From JAQGMV01 sp035525455 (GTDB lineage Bacteria; Pseudomonadota; Gammaproteobacteria; Burkholderiales; SG8-41), in contig DATLEF010000050.1 of NCBI GenBank assembly GCA_035525455.1, positions 1-64,000 of the forward strand: DNA of 64,000 nucleotides, in the 5' to 3' direction. This document shows, in pieces, positions 20,586 to 28,602 of this stretch (position 1 is the first letter of the stretch; each line of letters opens with the position of its first letter). The notes below the pieces were generated by a model. The model did no database searches, was not told where the DNA came from, and saw only the letters and a program-made list of their open reading frames with translations. The position numbers were made by a program, and so were the translations under genes.

Positions 20586-22312
20586 ACTTCTTCCTTCACT
20601 TCAGGCGCGCTCGGGGGCGGCAGCACGACGTTGTTCACGGGCGCATCCGGAGGCACCGCAAGGATGCGCAGCGCGCCTGCCATGACCTGGCTGAAAACAG
20701 GTGCTGCAACCGCGCCTCCGTAATGCTGCCCCGCGGACGGTTCGTCGATCATCACCGCAACGATCAGTCGCGGCTTCGACGCGGGCGCAAAACCGACGAA
20801 CGACGAGATGAATTTGTTGGCATAGCTGCGGCCTTCGAGCTTGTGCGCGGTGCCGGTCTTGCCGCCCACGCGGTAGCCTGGAATCTGCGCTTTGGGCGCC
20901 GTGCCGCCCGGCTGCACCGCGAGCTCGAGCATCGCGCGCACCGCGCGCGCCGTTTCGGGTTTGAGCGCGTGCGTCATATCGGCTGACGCTTCGCGCTTCA
21001 CCAGCGTGAGCGGCGCAAGCTCGCCGTCGTTCGCGAATATCGTGTAAGCCCGCGCAAGCTGCAGGAGCGACACCGAAATGCCATGTCCGTAGGACATCGT
21101 CGCCTGCTCGATCGGTTTCCAGGACGCGTGCGCGCGCAGCCGTCCAGGTACTTCTCCCGGAAATCCCGAATCGGGCACCGCGCCGAATCCCACCTGGTTG
21201 AACAACGTCCACATGGTTTGGGCGGGAAGCGAAAGCGCGATCTTGGCCGCACCGATGTTCGAGGATTTCTGAATCACCTGCGATACAGTCAGCGCGCCAT
21301 GGGGGTGCGCGTCGTGGATCGTGCGATTGCCGATGGTGAGTTGACCGGGGCTCGTCTGGATGACCGATTCCGGCTTCACCACGCCCGCCTCGAGCGCCGC
21401 CGCCGCAGTGAACGGCTTCAGGGTGGAGCCGGGCTCGAATAAGTCGGTCACGGTGCGATTGCGCGTGCGCCGCGGATCGAGCTTGCCCCGATTGTTCGGG
21501 TTGTACGACGGCAAGTTCGCCATCGCGAGCACTTCACCGGTCTGGCTGTCGAGCACTACGATGCCGCCGGCTTTCGCGCGATGATCGTTCACCGCGTTTT
21601 TCAGCTCGCGAAACGCCAGGTACTGGATGCGCGCATCGATCGAGAGTGCGAGCTTCGCGCCGTCCTGTGGATTGCGGATGCTCTCGACGTCTTCGACGAT
21701 ATGTCCGCGGCGGTCCTTGATCACGCGGCGGCTGCCCGCCTTGCCGCTCAAGTCGGACTCGAACGCGAGCTCGAGCGCCTCCTGGCCCTTGTCGTCGACA
21801 TCGGTGAAGCCGATGAGGTGCGCGGTCACTTCCCCCGCCGGGTAATAACGCCGGTACTCGCGCTGCAGAAATACGCCCGGAATGCTCAGCTCGACCACTT
21901 TCGCCGCGTGCTCGGGAGGAAGCTGACGCTTGAGATAGACGAACTCGCGCTTCGTCTCCGCGAACCTGCGTTTGATATCGGCGACGTCGAGCTCGAGCAG
22001 ATTCGCGAGCTTTACCATCTGCTCGGCTGAAATCTCAACGTCCGCGGGACTGGCGGCGACCGATTCCACCGGCGTGGAGATCGCGAGCGGTTCGTTGTTG
22101 CGATCGACGATCATTCCCCGGGTCGCGGTGAGTGTGAGCGCGCGCGCATAACGCGCCTCGCCTTTTTCCTGCAGAAAATCGTTGTGCAGACCCTGCAGAT
22201 AGACCGCGCGCGCGGCGAGCGCGATGAACCAGCTCACGAGCAACATCAGCACCAGACGCGAGCGCCAGGGCGGGAACTTGAGCGCAAGCGCAGGAGACGC
22301 CGCGAGGTTCAT
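20582..22312 (-). CDS. ftsI: FtsI (PBP3), septal peptidoglycan transpeptidase
   Basis: A 576-aa class B penicillin-binding protein. It has one membrane anchor at about residues 18-40, a PBP dimerisation domain (about 60-215) and a transpeptidase domain. The catalytic triad motifs are intact: STLK (active Ser296), SSN, and KTGT. FtsI works with FtsW at the septum. The start overlaps ftsL by 4 nt. Confidence 0.98.
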   Translation of the reverse strand: MNLAASPALALKFPPWRSRLVLMLLVSWFIALAARAVYLQGLHNDFLQEKGEARYARALTLTATRGMIVDRNNEPLAISTPVESVAASPADVEISAEQMVKLANLLELDVADIKRRFAETKREFVYLKRQLPPEHAAKVVELSIPGVFLQREYRRYYPAGEVTAHLIGFTDVDDKGQEALELAFESDLSGKAGSRRVIKDRRGHIVEDVESIRNPQDGAKLALSIDARIQYLAFRELKNAVNDHRAKAGGIVVLDSQTGEVLAMANLPSYNPNNRGKLDPRRTRNRTVTDLFEPGSTLKPFTAAAALEAGVVKPESVIQTSPGQLTIGNRTIHDAHPHGALTVSQVIQKSSNIGAAKIALSLPAQTMWTLFNQVGFGAVPDSGFPGEVPGRLRAHASWKPIEQATMSYGHGISVSLLQLARAYTIFANDGELAPLTLVKREASADMTHALKPETARAVRAMLELAVQPGGTAPKAQIPGYRVGGKTGTAHKLEGRSYANKFISSFVGFAPASKPRLIVAVMIDEPSAGQHYGGAVAAPVFSQVMAGALRILAVPPDAPVNNVVLPPPSAPEVKEEV

Positions 22313-22593
22313 CGCACCTCCTCAGCCAAGGCCTGGGGCGCAACGATCTGAATACGCGAGCCGGGCGCGACGCGCATCCCTAAGTTGCGTGCGGCTATTT
22401 TCTCGATGCGCGCGTGCGTGGCCCACGTGCTTTGCTCGAGCTGGAGCTGTCCCCACTCAATGTCGAGCTGCTTCGCAAGCTCCTGTTCTCTTTGCAGCTC
22501 AACGTAGAGTTTGCGTGCCTGATGTTGTGACGTGACGATAAGCAGCGCACACGCAATAACGAGGATGAGCAGCACGAGATTGAAGCGTGTCAT
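22309..22593 (-). CDS. ftsL: FtsL, division coiled-coil protein
   Basis: A 94-aa bitopic protein. A short N-terminus leads into a membrane segment at about residues 5-21. A heptad-type coiled coil (about 25-65, with VELQREQELAKQLD) then pairs with FtsB. The C-terminal segment ends with a GMRVAPG-like motif. The start is the ATG at 22591-22593, overlapping the rsmH stop (ATGA). The upstream continuation of the frame lies inside rsmH. Position between rsmH and ftsI settles the assignment. Confidence 0.93.
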   Translation of the reverse strand: MTRFNLVLLILVIACALLIVTSQHQARKLYVELQREQELAKQLDIEWGQLQLEQSTWATHARIEKIAARNLGMRVAPGSRIQIVAPQALAEEVR

Positions 22594-23546
22594 GGCGCGC
22601 TCGACCCCTGCCCGAGTTCCCGGCTCGCGCCGAGTCGTTCGGCGACGCGCATGATGGCGCTGCGCGCTCGCGGATTGCGCTCGATCTCGGCGTCCGACGC
22701 TCGGCGCGCCTTGCCCAGGGTGCGCAGCTTCGGCTGCGGCAGATCGCGCGCGCGCACCGCAAGGCGCGGCGGCAGCGTATCTGCGCGCGCATGCTCGCGC
22801 AGAAAACGCTTCACGATCCGGTCTTCGAGCGAGTGAAAGCTGATTACCACGAGCCTGCCGCCCGGGTCGAGGAGCTCGACGCATTGCGGCAGGACTAGCG
22901 ACAGTTCCTGAAGCTCCTGATTGACGTGAATCCGTACAGCTTGAAACGTACGCGTCGCCGGATCCTGACGTGGCTCGCGCGTGGGAACGGCTTCTGCCAC
23001 GAGCGCGGCAAGCTGGCGTGTGGTACCCAGCGCTCCGCGCTCCCGAGCCGCAACAATCGCTGCTGCAATCTGTTTAGCAAACCGTTCTTCGCCATAGGTC
23101 TTGATTACCTCCCGGATTTCGGATTCGGTCGCCGTCGCCAGCCATTGCGCAGCCGTCGCTCCCGTGGTGGTGTCCATGCGCATGTCGAGCGGCGCATCGC
23201 GCCGAAAGCTGAACCCGCGCGCTTCATCGAGTTGCGGCGAAGACACGCCGAGATCGAGCAGGATGCCGCGCACGCGCGCGATGCCAAGGTGAGCGAGCAG
23301 GCCCGCGAGTCGCCCGAACGCACGGTGAACGATGGTGAAGCGCGGGTCGTCGATTTCTGCAGCCGCCTCCACCGCCTCGGGATCGCGGTCGAGCGCGACG
23401 AGACGGCCTTCGGACCCAAGGCGCGCGAGTATGAGACGGCTGTGACCGCCGCGGCCGAAGGTGCAGTCGACGTATGTTCCGGCACGCTGCACATCGAGCG
23501 CGTCTACGGCCTCGTGCAGGAGGACTGCGGTGTGCGCGTCGCTCAC
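22590..23546 (-). CDS. rsmH: RsmH, 16S rRNA (cytosine1402-N4)-methyltransferase
   Basis: A 318-aa SAM enzyme (formerly MraW) that methylates the P-site nucleotide C1402 of 16S rRNA. The SAM-binding motif DCTFGRGGHS is at residues 27-36, and the family motifs GILLDLGVSSPQLD and VISFHSLEDRIVK are present. The best start is the GTG at 23544-23546 (SDAHTAVLLHEAVDAL follows), overlapping the mraZ stop as GTGA. RsmI, which modifies the same nucleotide, is encoded 3 kb upstream of the cluster. Confidence 0.97.
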   Translation of the reverse strand: MSDAHTAVLLHEAVDALDVQRAGTYVDCTFGRGGHSRLILARLGSEGRLVALDRDPEAVEAAAEIDDPRFTIVHRAFGRLAGLLAHLGIARVRGILLDLGVSSPQLDEARGFSFRRDAPLDMRMDTTTGATAAQWLATATESEIREVIKTYGEERFAKQIAAAIVAARERGALGTTRQLAALVAEAVPTREPRQDPATRTFQAVRIHVNQELQELSLVLPQCVELLDPGGRLVVISFHSLEDRIVKRFLREHARADTLPPRLAVRARDLPQPKLRTLGKARRASDAEIERNPRARSAIMRVAERLGASRELGQGSSAP

Positions 23547-23989
23547 AGGGAGAAGCCTTCGAGCTCCGGCGGGAGGCCTCCGGCATTGAACCCGCCTGCC
23601 TTGGCTATCATCTGCTCCCAGTTCTCCTTGTTCCAAAGCTCGAACTTCTTTCCCTGTCCCACCAGCACCACCGCTTTGTCGAGCTGGGCGTATTCGCGCA
23701 ACGCTGGTGAAATCAATACCCGCCCCGCTCCATCCATGTCGACGTCAACCGCAAAACCGATGAGACGCCGTTGCAATTCGCGGACGCGCGGGTCGAGATT
23801 GGAAAGGCCTTCGAGCTTTTGCTGGATCAACTCCCAGTCGGGCAGGGGATAGACCAGCAGGCAGCGGTCGGCGTCTGCCGTGATGACCAGATGTCCAGCA
23901 CAGCGCTCCATAAGCGCGTCACGGTGCCGCGCGGGCACTGCCAGACGGCCTTTAACATCCAGATTTAACTGAGAAATACCCCGGAACAC
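23543..23989 (-). CDS. mraZ: MraZ, transcriptional regulator of the dcw operon
   Basis: A 148-aa protein with two SpoVT/AbrB-like repeats, each with a D-x-K/R-GR-x2-P-like core (DVKGRLAVPARHR near residue 11, DGAGRVLISPALR near 85). In E. coli MraZ is a ring-shaped repressor of its own operon that binds TGGGN direct repeats. Matching repeats lie about 45-75 bp upstream here. It is the first gene of the dcw cluster and its stop overlaps rsmH. Confidence 0.97.
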   Translation of the reverse strand: MFRGISQLNLDVKGRLAVPARHRDALMERCAGHLVITADADRCLLVYPLPDWELIQQKLEGLSNLDPRVRELQRRLIGFAVDVDMDGAGRVLISPALREYAQLDKAVVLVGQGKKFELWNKENWEQMIAKAGGFNAGGLPPELEGFSL

Positions 23990-24035
23990 GCGCGCTCCCT
24001 CGCGATGGCAAAAAGGAAGGGAGCTATATTAATTT

Positions 24036-24065
24036 TCTCCCACTTTCTACCACTTCATCCCACTA
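24036..24065 (-). promoter_or_regulatory. MraZ operator (three GTGGG-type direct repeats)
   Basis: On the minus strand GTGGG, GTGGT and GTGGG occur at plus-strand positions 24059-24063, 24049-24053 and 24039-24043, exactly 10 bp apart. Five-base TGGGN-type boxes separated by 5 nt are the known MraZ target. An AT-rich TTAATATAG stretch that could serve as the -10 lies just downstream (about 24023-24031). This supports autoregulated transcription of the whole cluster. Confidence 0.85.
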
Positions 24066-24196
24066 TATTGAAAACTTGGGAGGGGGTCAAGCTAAATCGA
24101 CCCTGTTTCTCTCGTCGCGACAAAGACTTACCGCATCCTGCTCAAGTGAAAGCAACAGACGTCGACCAAACTTCTTTTGGGCAAGGTACTAAAGGG

Positions 24197-24223
24197 CGTA
24201 CTTAAAGTAGAACCTTAAGTACG
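24197..24223 (-). other. AT-rich hairpin between rnpB and mraZ
   Basis: An inverted repeat with 11-nt arms (CGTACTTAAAG / CCTTAAGTACG, one mismatch) and a 5-nt loop sits about 30 bp beyond the rnpB 3' end. It could end the rnpB transcript, though the following T-run is weak (CCCTTTAG). An operator role is equally possible. Confidence 0.45.
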
Positions 24224-24253
24224 GGGAGGTGGGAAATCGTAATAACAACGGAA

Positions 24254-24684
24254 AAGGCGAAGCTGGCCGATAAGCCGGGTTCTGTCGTGGACAGCCATTC
24301 CTCTGGGCCGGGGATTACTCCACGGCTCAAGCCACCTACCCGCGAGCTCGGCGGGTCGCGTCATCGCTCGCCTATTTGGTGTTGCTCCCGGTAGAGGTTG
24401 CCGCGTTTCACCCTTGAAGCTAGTAAGCACTAACCTCAAGACTCGTCTCTGTGGCCCTATTCCTCGTCTTCGACGCCCGCGCCTCGCTGTAGGTCGGGTG
24501 TGTCGCCACACCCTTCTTTAAGCGAGACTTTGCTGCTTTGCAGCAGCAAAGTCGCAAACGCCTCGACGGACGGGTGTTACCCGCTACCGTACCCTGCGGA
24601 GCCCGGACTTTCCTCCACGCGCGGCCCCGACGAAAACAAAACGCCGGTTAAACCCGCACGCAGCGGCTGCCTGGCCAGCTTCGC
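24254..24684 (-). ncRNA. rnpB: RNase P RNA, bacterial class A
   Basis: This is the catalytic RNA that matures tRNA 5' ends, read on the minus strand. The 5' end GAAGCTGGCCAGGCAGCCGC and 3' region CAGAACCCGGCTTATCGGCC pair to form P1 and match the E. coli ends. The conserved GAGGAAAGTCCGGGCT block (CR-I), the GGGTAACACCC region, and the ACAGAACCC 3' core are all visible. A 12-bp perfect hairpin with a TTGC loop at about 24523-24551 fits the variable P12 arm. The ends are estimated to within a few nucleotides. It sits directly upstream of mraZ, an arrangement seen in betaproteobacteria. Confidence 0.96.
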
Positions 24685-24789
24685 ACCGTAGTTTAACAAG
24701 CGCGGCTGCCCTAAGTTCCTGCAACTGGGCGCGAATTTTGCGGTTCTAACTTATTGGGCCGGCACATCGCCCGGCCGGAGGGAGGAATC

Positions 24790-25308
24790 ATGCTGATGCG
24801 GCGTAGGCTCTACTTCGTGCTCCCCGATGTGGCGAGCGCGCGGTCGATGCTCAACGAAATGCTGCTCGCCCGTATCGAAGTGAAGCACATCCACTTCCTG
24901 TCGCGGCGCGACACGTTGCCGGACGATTTGCCCGAAGCGAACGTCCTGCAAAAAACGGACATCGTGCACGGCGCGCAGATGGGCATAGGTATCGGCGGTA
25001 TCGTCGGCGCAGTCGCGGGCGCGTTGGTTGTTTTCTTCCCGCCCGAAGGCGTCACGCTGAAGCTCTTTACCATTCTTGTCGTCGCGATTGCCGGTGCGCT
25101 CTTCGGTGCGTGGGCCTCCAGCATGGTCGCGAGCTCGGTACCGAATTCGCGCCTCAAAGCTTTCCAGCGCGACATGGCAGCGGGCAAGGTGCTGATGATG
25201 ATCGACGTGCCAATGTCGCGCGTTCAGGAGATCTGCGAGCTCGTTTCGAGCAAGCATCCTGAAGCAGCGTCGGGCGGTTTCGAGCCGACGATACCCGCGT
25301 TTCCGTAA
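24790..25308 (+). CDS. DUF1269 family membrane protein
   Basis: A 172-aa protein of the DUF1269 type. A soluble N-terminal part (MLMRRRLYFVLPD, about residues 1-60) is followed by two glycine-rich hydrophobic segments (about 63-85 and 90-115), then a soluble C-terminal domain of 50-60 residues. No biochemical function is established for the family. The ATG at 24790 has a long GGAGGGAGGAA Shine-Dalgarno, so the in-frame start 36 bp earlier is unlikely. It is divergent from rnpB and faces pyrC tail to tail across two palindromic repeats. Confidence 0.8.
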   Translation: MLMRRRLYFVLPDVASARSMLNEMLLARIEVKHIHFLSRRDTLPDDLPEANVLQKTDIVHGAQMGIGIGGIVGAVAGALVVFFPPEGVTLKLFTILVVAIAGALFGAWASSMVASSVPNSRLKAFQRDMAAGKVLMMIDVPMSRVQEICELVSSKHPEAASGGFEPTIPAFP

Positions 25309-25342
25309 CACTGTTACGGGCCGCGGGGCCGTCGGCTTGGCG

Positions 25343-25490
25343 GTGAACGAACAGAGGGAAACCCATGGTTTCCCTCCGTAACCTCCCCTTCCTTCGGCTC
25401 GCTACGCTCTCTCCGCTGCCTAGGTCACGGGAGCAACGGAGGAAACCAGTTGGTTTCTCTCCGTTACCTCCCTTCCTTCGGCTCGCCGCC
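25343..25490 (+). repeat. Tandem pair of palindromic intergenic repeats (copies C and D)
   Basis: Copy C (about 25343-25402) and copy D (about 25431-25490) fill the gap between the convergent DUF1269 and pyrC genes. Copy C carries AGAGGGAAACC/GGTTTCCCTC arms around CATG. Copy D has AACGGAG(G)AAACCA/TGGTTTCTCTCCGTT with one bulged base. Both end in CCTTCCTTCGGCTCGC, about 84 bp apart. They are inverted relative to copies A, B and E, but in the same sense relative to the plus-strand gene upstream. Confidence 0.85.
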
Positions 25491-25495
25491 TTCGC

Positions 25496-26527
25496 TTACA
25501 CGAGGCGCCAGCGTATCGTCTCACCCGCCTTGAACGGAACGAGGGTCTCCGCGCCGAACGATAGCTCCGCTGGAATCGTCTCGTCGGTTTTTTCGAGCGT
25601 GATACGGTCAGCGTTTTGAGGCAGGCCATAGAAGTCTGGGCCGTACCGGCTCGCGAAGTTTTCCAGTCTGGCGAGCGCACCGGCATCATCGAATGCCTCG
25701 GCATACAGCTCGATACCCGCATGCGCGGTGTAGATGCCGGCGCACCCGCACGCAGTCTCTTTCGTGTGACGCGCGTGCGGTGCGCTGTCCGTGCCCAGGA
25801 AAAACTTTGGATTGCCGCTCGTTGCCGCGTCAATAAGTGCTTCGCGATGCACTTCACGCTTGATGATCGGCAGGCAATACAGATGCGGCCGCACGCCGCC
25901 CGCGAACAGCGCGTTGCGGTTGAGCAGCAGATGATGCGCCGTAATCGTCGCCGCAATATTCGAACGGGCGTTGCGCACGAACTGGGCAGCTTCGCGGGTG
26001 GTGATGTGCTCGACGACAATTTTCAGCGCCGGAAAGCGCGCCGTGAGCGGTACCAGCACGCGCTCGAGAAACACCCGCTCGCGATCGAAGACGTCGACCG
26101 CGGGATCGGTCACCTCACCATGCACGAGCAGCGGCATACCGTGCTTGCTCATGGCTTCGAAAACGGCATCACAGCGCGCGAGATCCGTGACGCCCGAATC
26201 GGAATTGGTTGTCGCGCCCGCCGGGTAGTATTTCACCGCGTGCACGGCACCGCTCGCTTTGGCCCGTGCAATCTCGTCGGCGTGCGTCTCGTCGGTGAGA
26301 TAAAGCGTCATCAGCGGTTCGAACCGTGAACCTGCCGGCATCGCTGCCATGACGCGGTCCCTGTACGCGAGCGCCGCTGCGGTCGTGGTCACCGGCGGCC
26401 GCAGATTGGGCATGACGATCGCGCGCCCGAATCGCTTCGCTGTATCGCCGAGCACCGCGCGCATGTGCTCCCCGTCGCGCAGATGCAAATGCCAGTCGTC
26501 GGGCCGCGTGATCGTGATGCGTTGCAT
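25496..26527 (-). CDS. pyrC: Dihydroorotase (PyrC type)
   Basis: A 343-aa zinc amidohydrolase closing carbamoyl-aspartate to dihydroorotate in pyrimidine synthesis. The metal site is visible: HLHLRDG near the N-terminus, the carbamylated Lys in AVKYYPAG near residue 100, His in LVHGEV, His in VEHIT, and the catalytic Asp in GTDSAPH. The layout is that of the E. coli-type class II enzyme. I preferred the ATG at 26525-26527 over an upstream TTG. No strong Shine-Dalgarno is visible for either. Confidence 0.97.
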   Translation of the reverse strand: MQRITITRPDDWHLHLRDGEHMRAVLGDTAKRFGRAIVMPNLRPPVTTTAAALAYRDRVMAAMPAGSRFEPLMTLYLTDETHADEIARAKASGAVHAVKYYPAGATTNSDSGVTDLARCDAVFEAMSKHGMPLLVHGEVTDPAVDVFDRERVFLERVLVPLTARFPALKIVVEHITTREAAQFVRNARSNIAATITAHHLLLNRNALFAGGVRPHLYCLPIIKREVHREALIDAATSGNPKFFLGTDSAPHARHTKETACGCAGIYTAHAGIELYAEAFDDAGALARLENFASRYGPDFYGLPQNADRITLEKTDETIPAELSFGAETLVPFKAGETIRWRLV

Positions 26528-26632
26528 GCGCGTCAAATGTCAGAGGTCAGGAGGCAGAACTCGGTCGGGCGCTGCGGCCCGAGCGAGTATTCAGCGAGGA
26601 TAACACCCGCCTAAAAGCCCCGCTAAGGCCCA

Positions 26633-27550
26633 TCATCCCCGGCGTTTCGTTCTCTCGCCTGCGTTCTCGCGAAACTCGAGTGCAAGCGCGTAGAGCTCAT
26701 TTTTTCTGGCGCCGGTGATGCGCGCTGCAAGAGCCGCAGCCTGTTTCACCGGCAATTCATCGAGCAGAATCTTCAGAGTCCGGGTCGCTTCGCCGAGCAC
26801 CGCCGCGTCCCGATGCGGCGCCCCTTCGACAATCAGAACGAATTCGCCCTTGATGCGGTCGGTATCGGCACGGAGCCAGGCTTCGGCCTCGCCCAGAGCG
26901 CACTCGTGTATGGTTTCGAAAAGCTTGGTGATCTCTCGCGCGATGAGGAGACGTCGCGACACACCAAGCGCTTGAGCGAGATCCGCGACGGCTTCGATCA
27001 CCCGATGCGGCGCCTCATAAAACACAAGCATATAGGGCAAAGACGCAATGCCTTCGAGCGCGTTTCGACGTTCGCCGGCTTTCGCAGGCAGAAAACCATA
27101 GAACAGGAAATGCGCGCCGGCGAGTCCGCTTACCGAAAGCGCGGCAGCGGCGGCGTTCGGGCCCGGAATCGGAATGACCGGGAAACCCGCTTCGCGTACC
27201 GCCGCGACAACTCGCGCGCCCGGATCCGAGAATGCAGGCGTCCCAGCGTCGCTCACGAGCGCGACCGAACGCCCGGCATCGAGTTGCGCGATCACCTGCG
27301 GCGCCGTGCGTTGCTCGTTGTGCTCGTGCAGCGCGATCAACCTCTTCGCGGCGATGGCGTAGTGGTTGAGGAGCTTCGAAGTGATCCGCGTGTCTTCGGC
27401 CGCGATCACATCGACGTTTCTGAGAACTTCCAGCGCCCGAAAAGTGAGGTCCTTCAGGTTACCGATGGGTGTGGCGACTACATATAATGAGGCTCCAGGA
27501 CTCTTAGTCGCCCGCCCGGTATCGTCCTCATGTCCCGCCGCGCGCCGCAT
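26633..27550 (-). CDS. rsmI: RsmI, 16S rRNA (cytidine1402-2'-O)-methyltransferase
   Basis: A 305-aa tetrapyrrole-methylase-fold enzyme adding the 2'-O-methyl to C1402. Family motifs are LYVVATPIGNLKDLT near residue 22, AAEDTR near 50, SDAGTPAFSDPG near 100, and PIPGPNAAAAALSVSG near 125. It complements RsmH in the dcw cluster. It is divergent from yraN, as in many proteobacteria. The ATG at 27548-27550 lacks a Shine-Dalgarno, so the true start could be a little downstream. Confidence 0.97.
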   Translation of the reverse strand: MRRAAGHEDDTGRATKSPGASLYVVATPIGNLKDLTFRALEVLRNVDVIAAEDTRITSKLLNHYAIAAKRLIALHEHNEQRTAPQVIAQLDAGRSVALVSDAGTPAFSDPGARVVAAVREAGFPVIPIPGPNAAAAALSVSGLAGAHFLFYGFLPAKAGERRNALEGIASLPYMLVFYEAPHRVIEAVADLAQALGVSRRLLIAREITKLFETIHECALGEAEAWLRADTDRIKGEFVLIVEGAPHRDAAVLGEATRTLKILLDELPVKQAAALAARITGARKNELYALALEFRENAGERTKRRG

Positions 27551-27642
27551 TTGTGGCCATTCTTGCTTTTCGATACGGCGGTACTATACGGACCGCCCGG
27601 AGCGTGCGCCAGCGAAGGGACAACCACGGGTGAGGCCGGACC

Positions 27643-27984
27643 GTGACCCGGCGCGGCGTCGAAGCGGAAGCCATGGCCGCGGCATTTCTCGAGCGCAAAG
27701 GGTTGAGGGTGCTCGAGTGCAATTATCGCTGCCGGCTGGGAGAGATCGACCTCGTCGCACGCGACGGCGCCACGACCGTGTTCGTCGAAGTGCGGCGGCG
27801 CGCGTCCTCCGCTTTCGGCGGCGCAGCCGCGAGTATCACCCGGGCCAAGCGCCTGCGGCTGGTGAAAGCCGCGCGACATTATCTTTCGCGCCTGGGAACT
27901 TTTCCGCCCTGCCGTTTCGACGCGCTGCTTATCGAAGGCGATCCGCCGCGCATCGAATGGATCCGCGATGCGTTTGGTGAGTGA
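27643..27984 (+). CDS. yraN: YraN, UPF0102 endonuclease-like protein
   Basis: A 113-aa protein with the restriction-endonuclease-like core of UPF0102: GVEAEAMAAAFLERKG near the start, then the E-x-D-x-V pattern GEIDLVARDG and VFVEVRRRASSAFG, which form the PD-(D/E)xK-type site. A specific activity is not established in general. A GTG start is used. It sits in the conserved rsmI-yraN-SIS-BON neighbourhood. Confidence 0.9.
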   Translation: MTRRGVEAEAMAAAFLERKGLRVLECNYRCRLGEIDLVARDGATTVFVEVRRRASSAFGGAAASITRAKRLRLVKAARHYLSRLGTFPPCRFDALLIEGDPPRIEWIRDAFGE

Positions 27985-28011
27985 GCACGCGGGTCTGTAC
28001 AATACGCGGCC

Positions 28012-28602
28012 ATGGACTTGATCAGCCGCATCAGCGAGAACTTCTCCGAGAGCGCGCACCTCAAACTGCAAAGCATGGACGCCCTGGCCGGTCCGATCGC
28101 GGAGGCGGCCGAGCGCATGGTGCAATGCCTGAAGCAGGACGGAAAAATCCTGGCATGCGGCAACGGCGGCTCGGCAGCCGACAGTCAGCACTTTTCCGCG
28201 GAGCTGCTCAACCGTTTCGAGATGGAGCGGCCCTCTCTCGCCGCAATCGCACTGACGTGTGACACGTCGACGATCACTTCGATCGCGAACGACTACGACT
28301 ACGACCAGATATTTTCGAAGCAGGTGCGGGGATTGGGCCACGCCAATGACATCCTGTTGGCGATTTCGACGAGTGGCAACTCGCGCAACGTGATCGCGGC
28401 GATGGAAGCGGCGCACGAAAGCGACATGACGGTCGTCGCGCTGACCGGGCGCAACGGCGGCAAGATGGCCGAGGTCCTCGAGGCCGGCGACATACACATC
28501 TGCGTCCCGGCCAACAACACGGCGCGCATACAGGAGGTGCACCTGCTCACGCTGCACTGCATTTGCGACGCGATCGATTGTCTCTTACTCGGAGTCCAAT
28601 AA
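28012..28602 (+). CDS. gmhA: SIS-domain phosphoheptose isomerase (GmhA / DiaA family)
   Basis: A 196-aa single SIS domain. GmhA isomerises sedoheptulose 7-phosphate for LPS heptose, while its close paralogue DiaA binds DnaA. The CGNGGSAADSQHFSAEL motif, with a Glu in the GmhA catalytic position, and the late ARIQEVHLLTLH segment with a candidate catalytic His argue for an active isomerase. The place between yraN and a DolP-like BON gene is that of E. coli diaA. The heptose adenylyltransferase two genes on favours GmhA. The exact choice between the two is not settled. Confidence 0.85.
   Translation: MDLISRISENFSESAHLKLQSMDALAGPIAEAAERMVQCLKQDGKILACGNGGSAADSQHFSAELLNRFEMERPSLAAIALTCDTSTITSIANDYDYDQIFSKQVRGLGHANDILLAISTSGNSRNVIAAMEAAHESDMTVVALTGRNGGKMAEVLEAGDIHICVPANNTARIQEVHLLTLHCICDAIDCLLLGVQ

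Noticed and set aside
24005..24205. Plus-strand 66-codon ORF opposite the mraZ promoter
   Set aside because: It overlaps the MraZ operator and hairpin and has no recognisable content.
27551..27642. Promoter between rsmI and yraN (TTGCTT with TACTAT)
   Set aside because: The spacing is only 13 bp, too short for a sigma-70 promoter.
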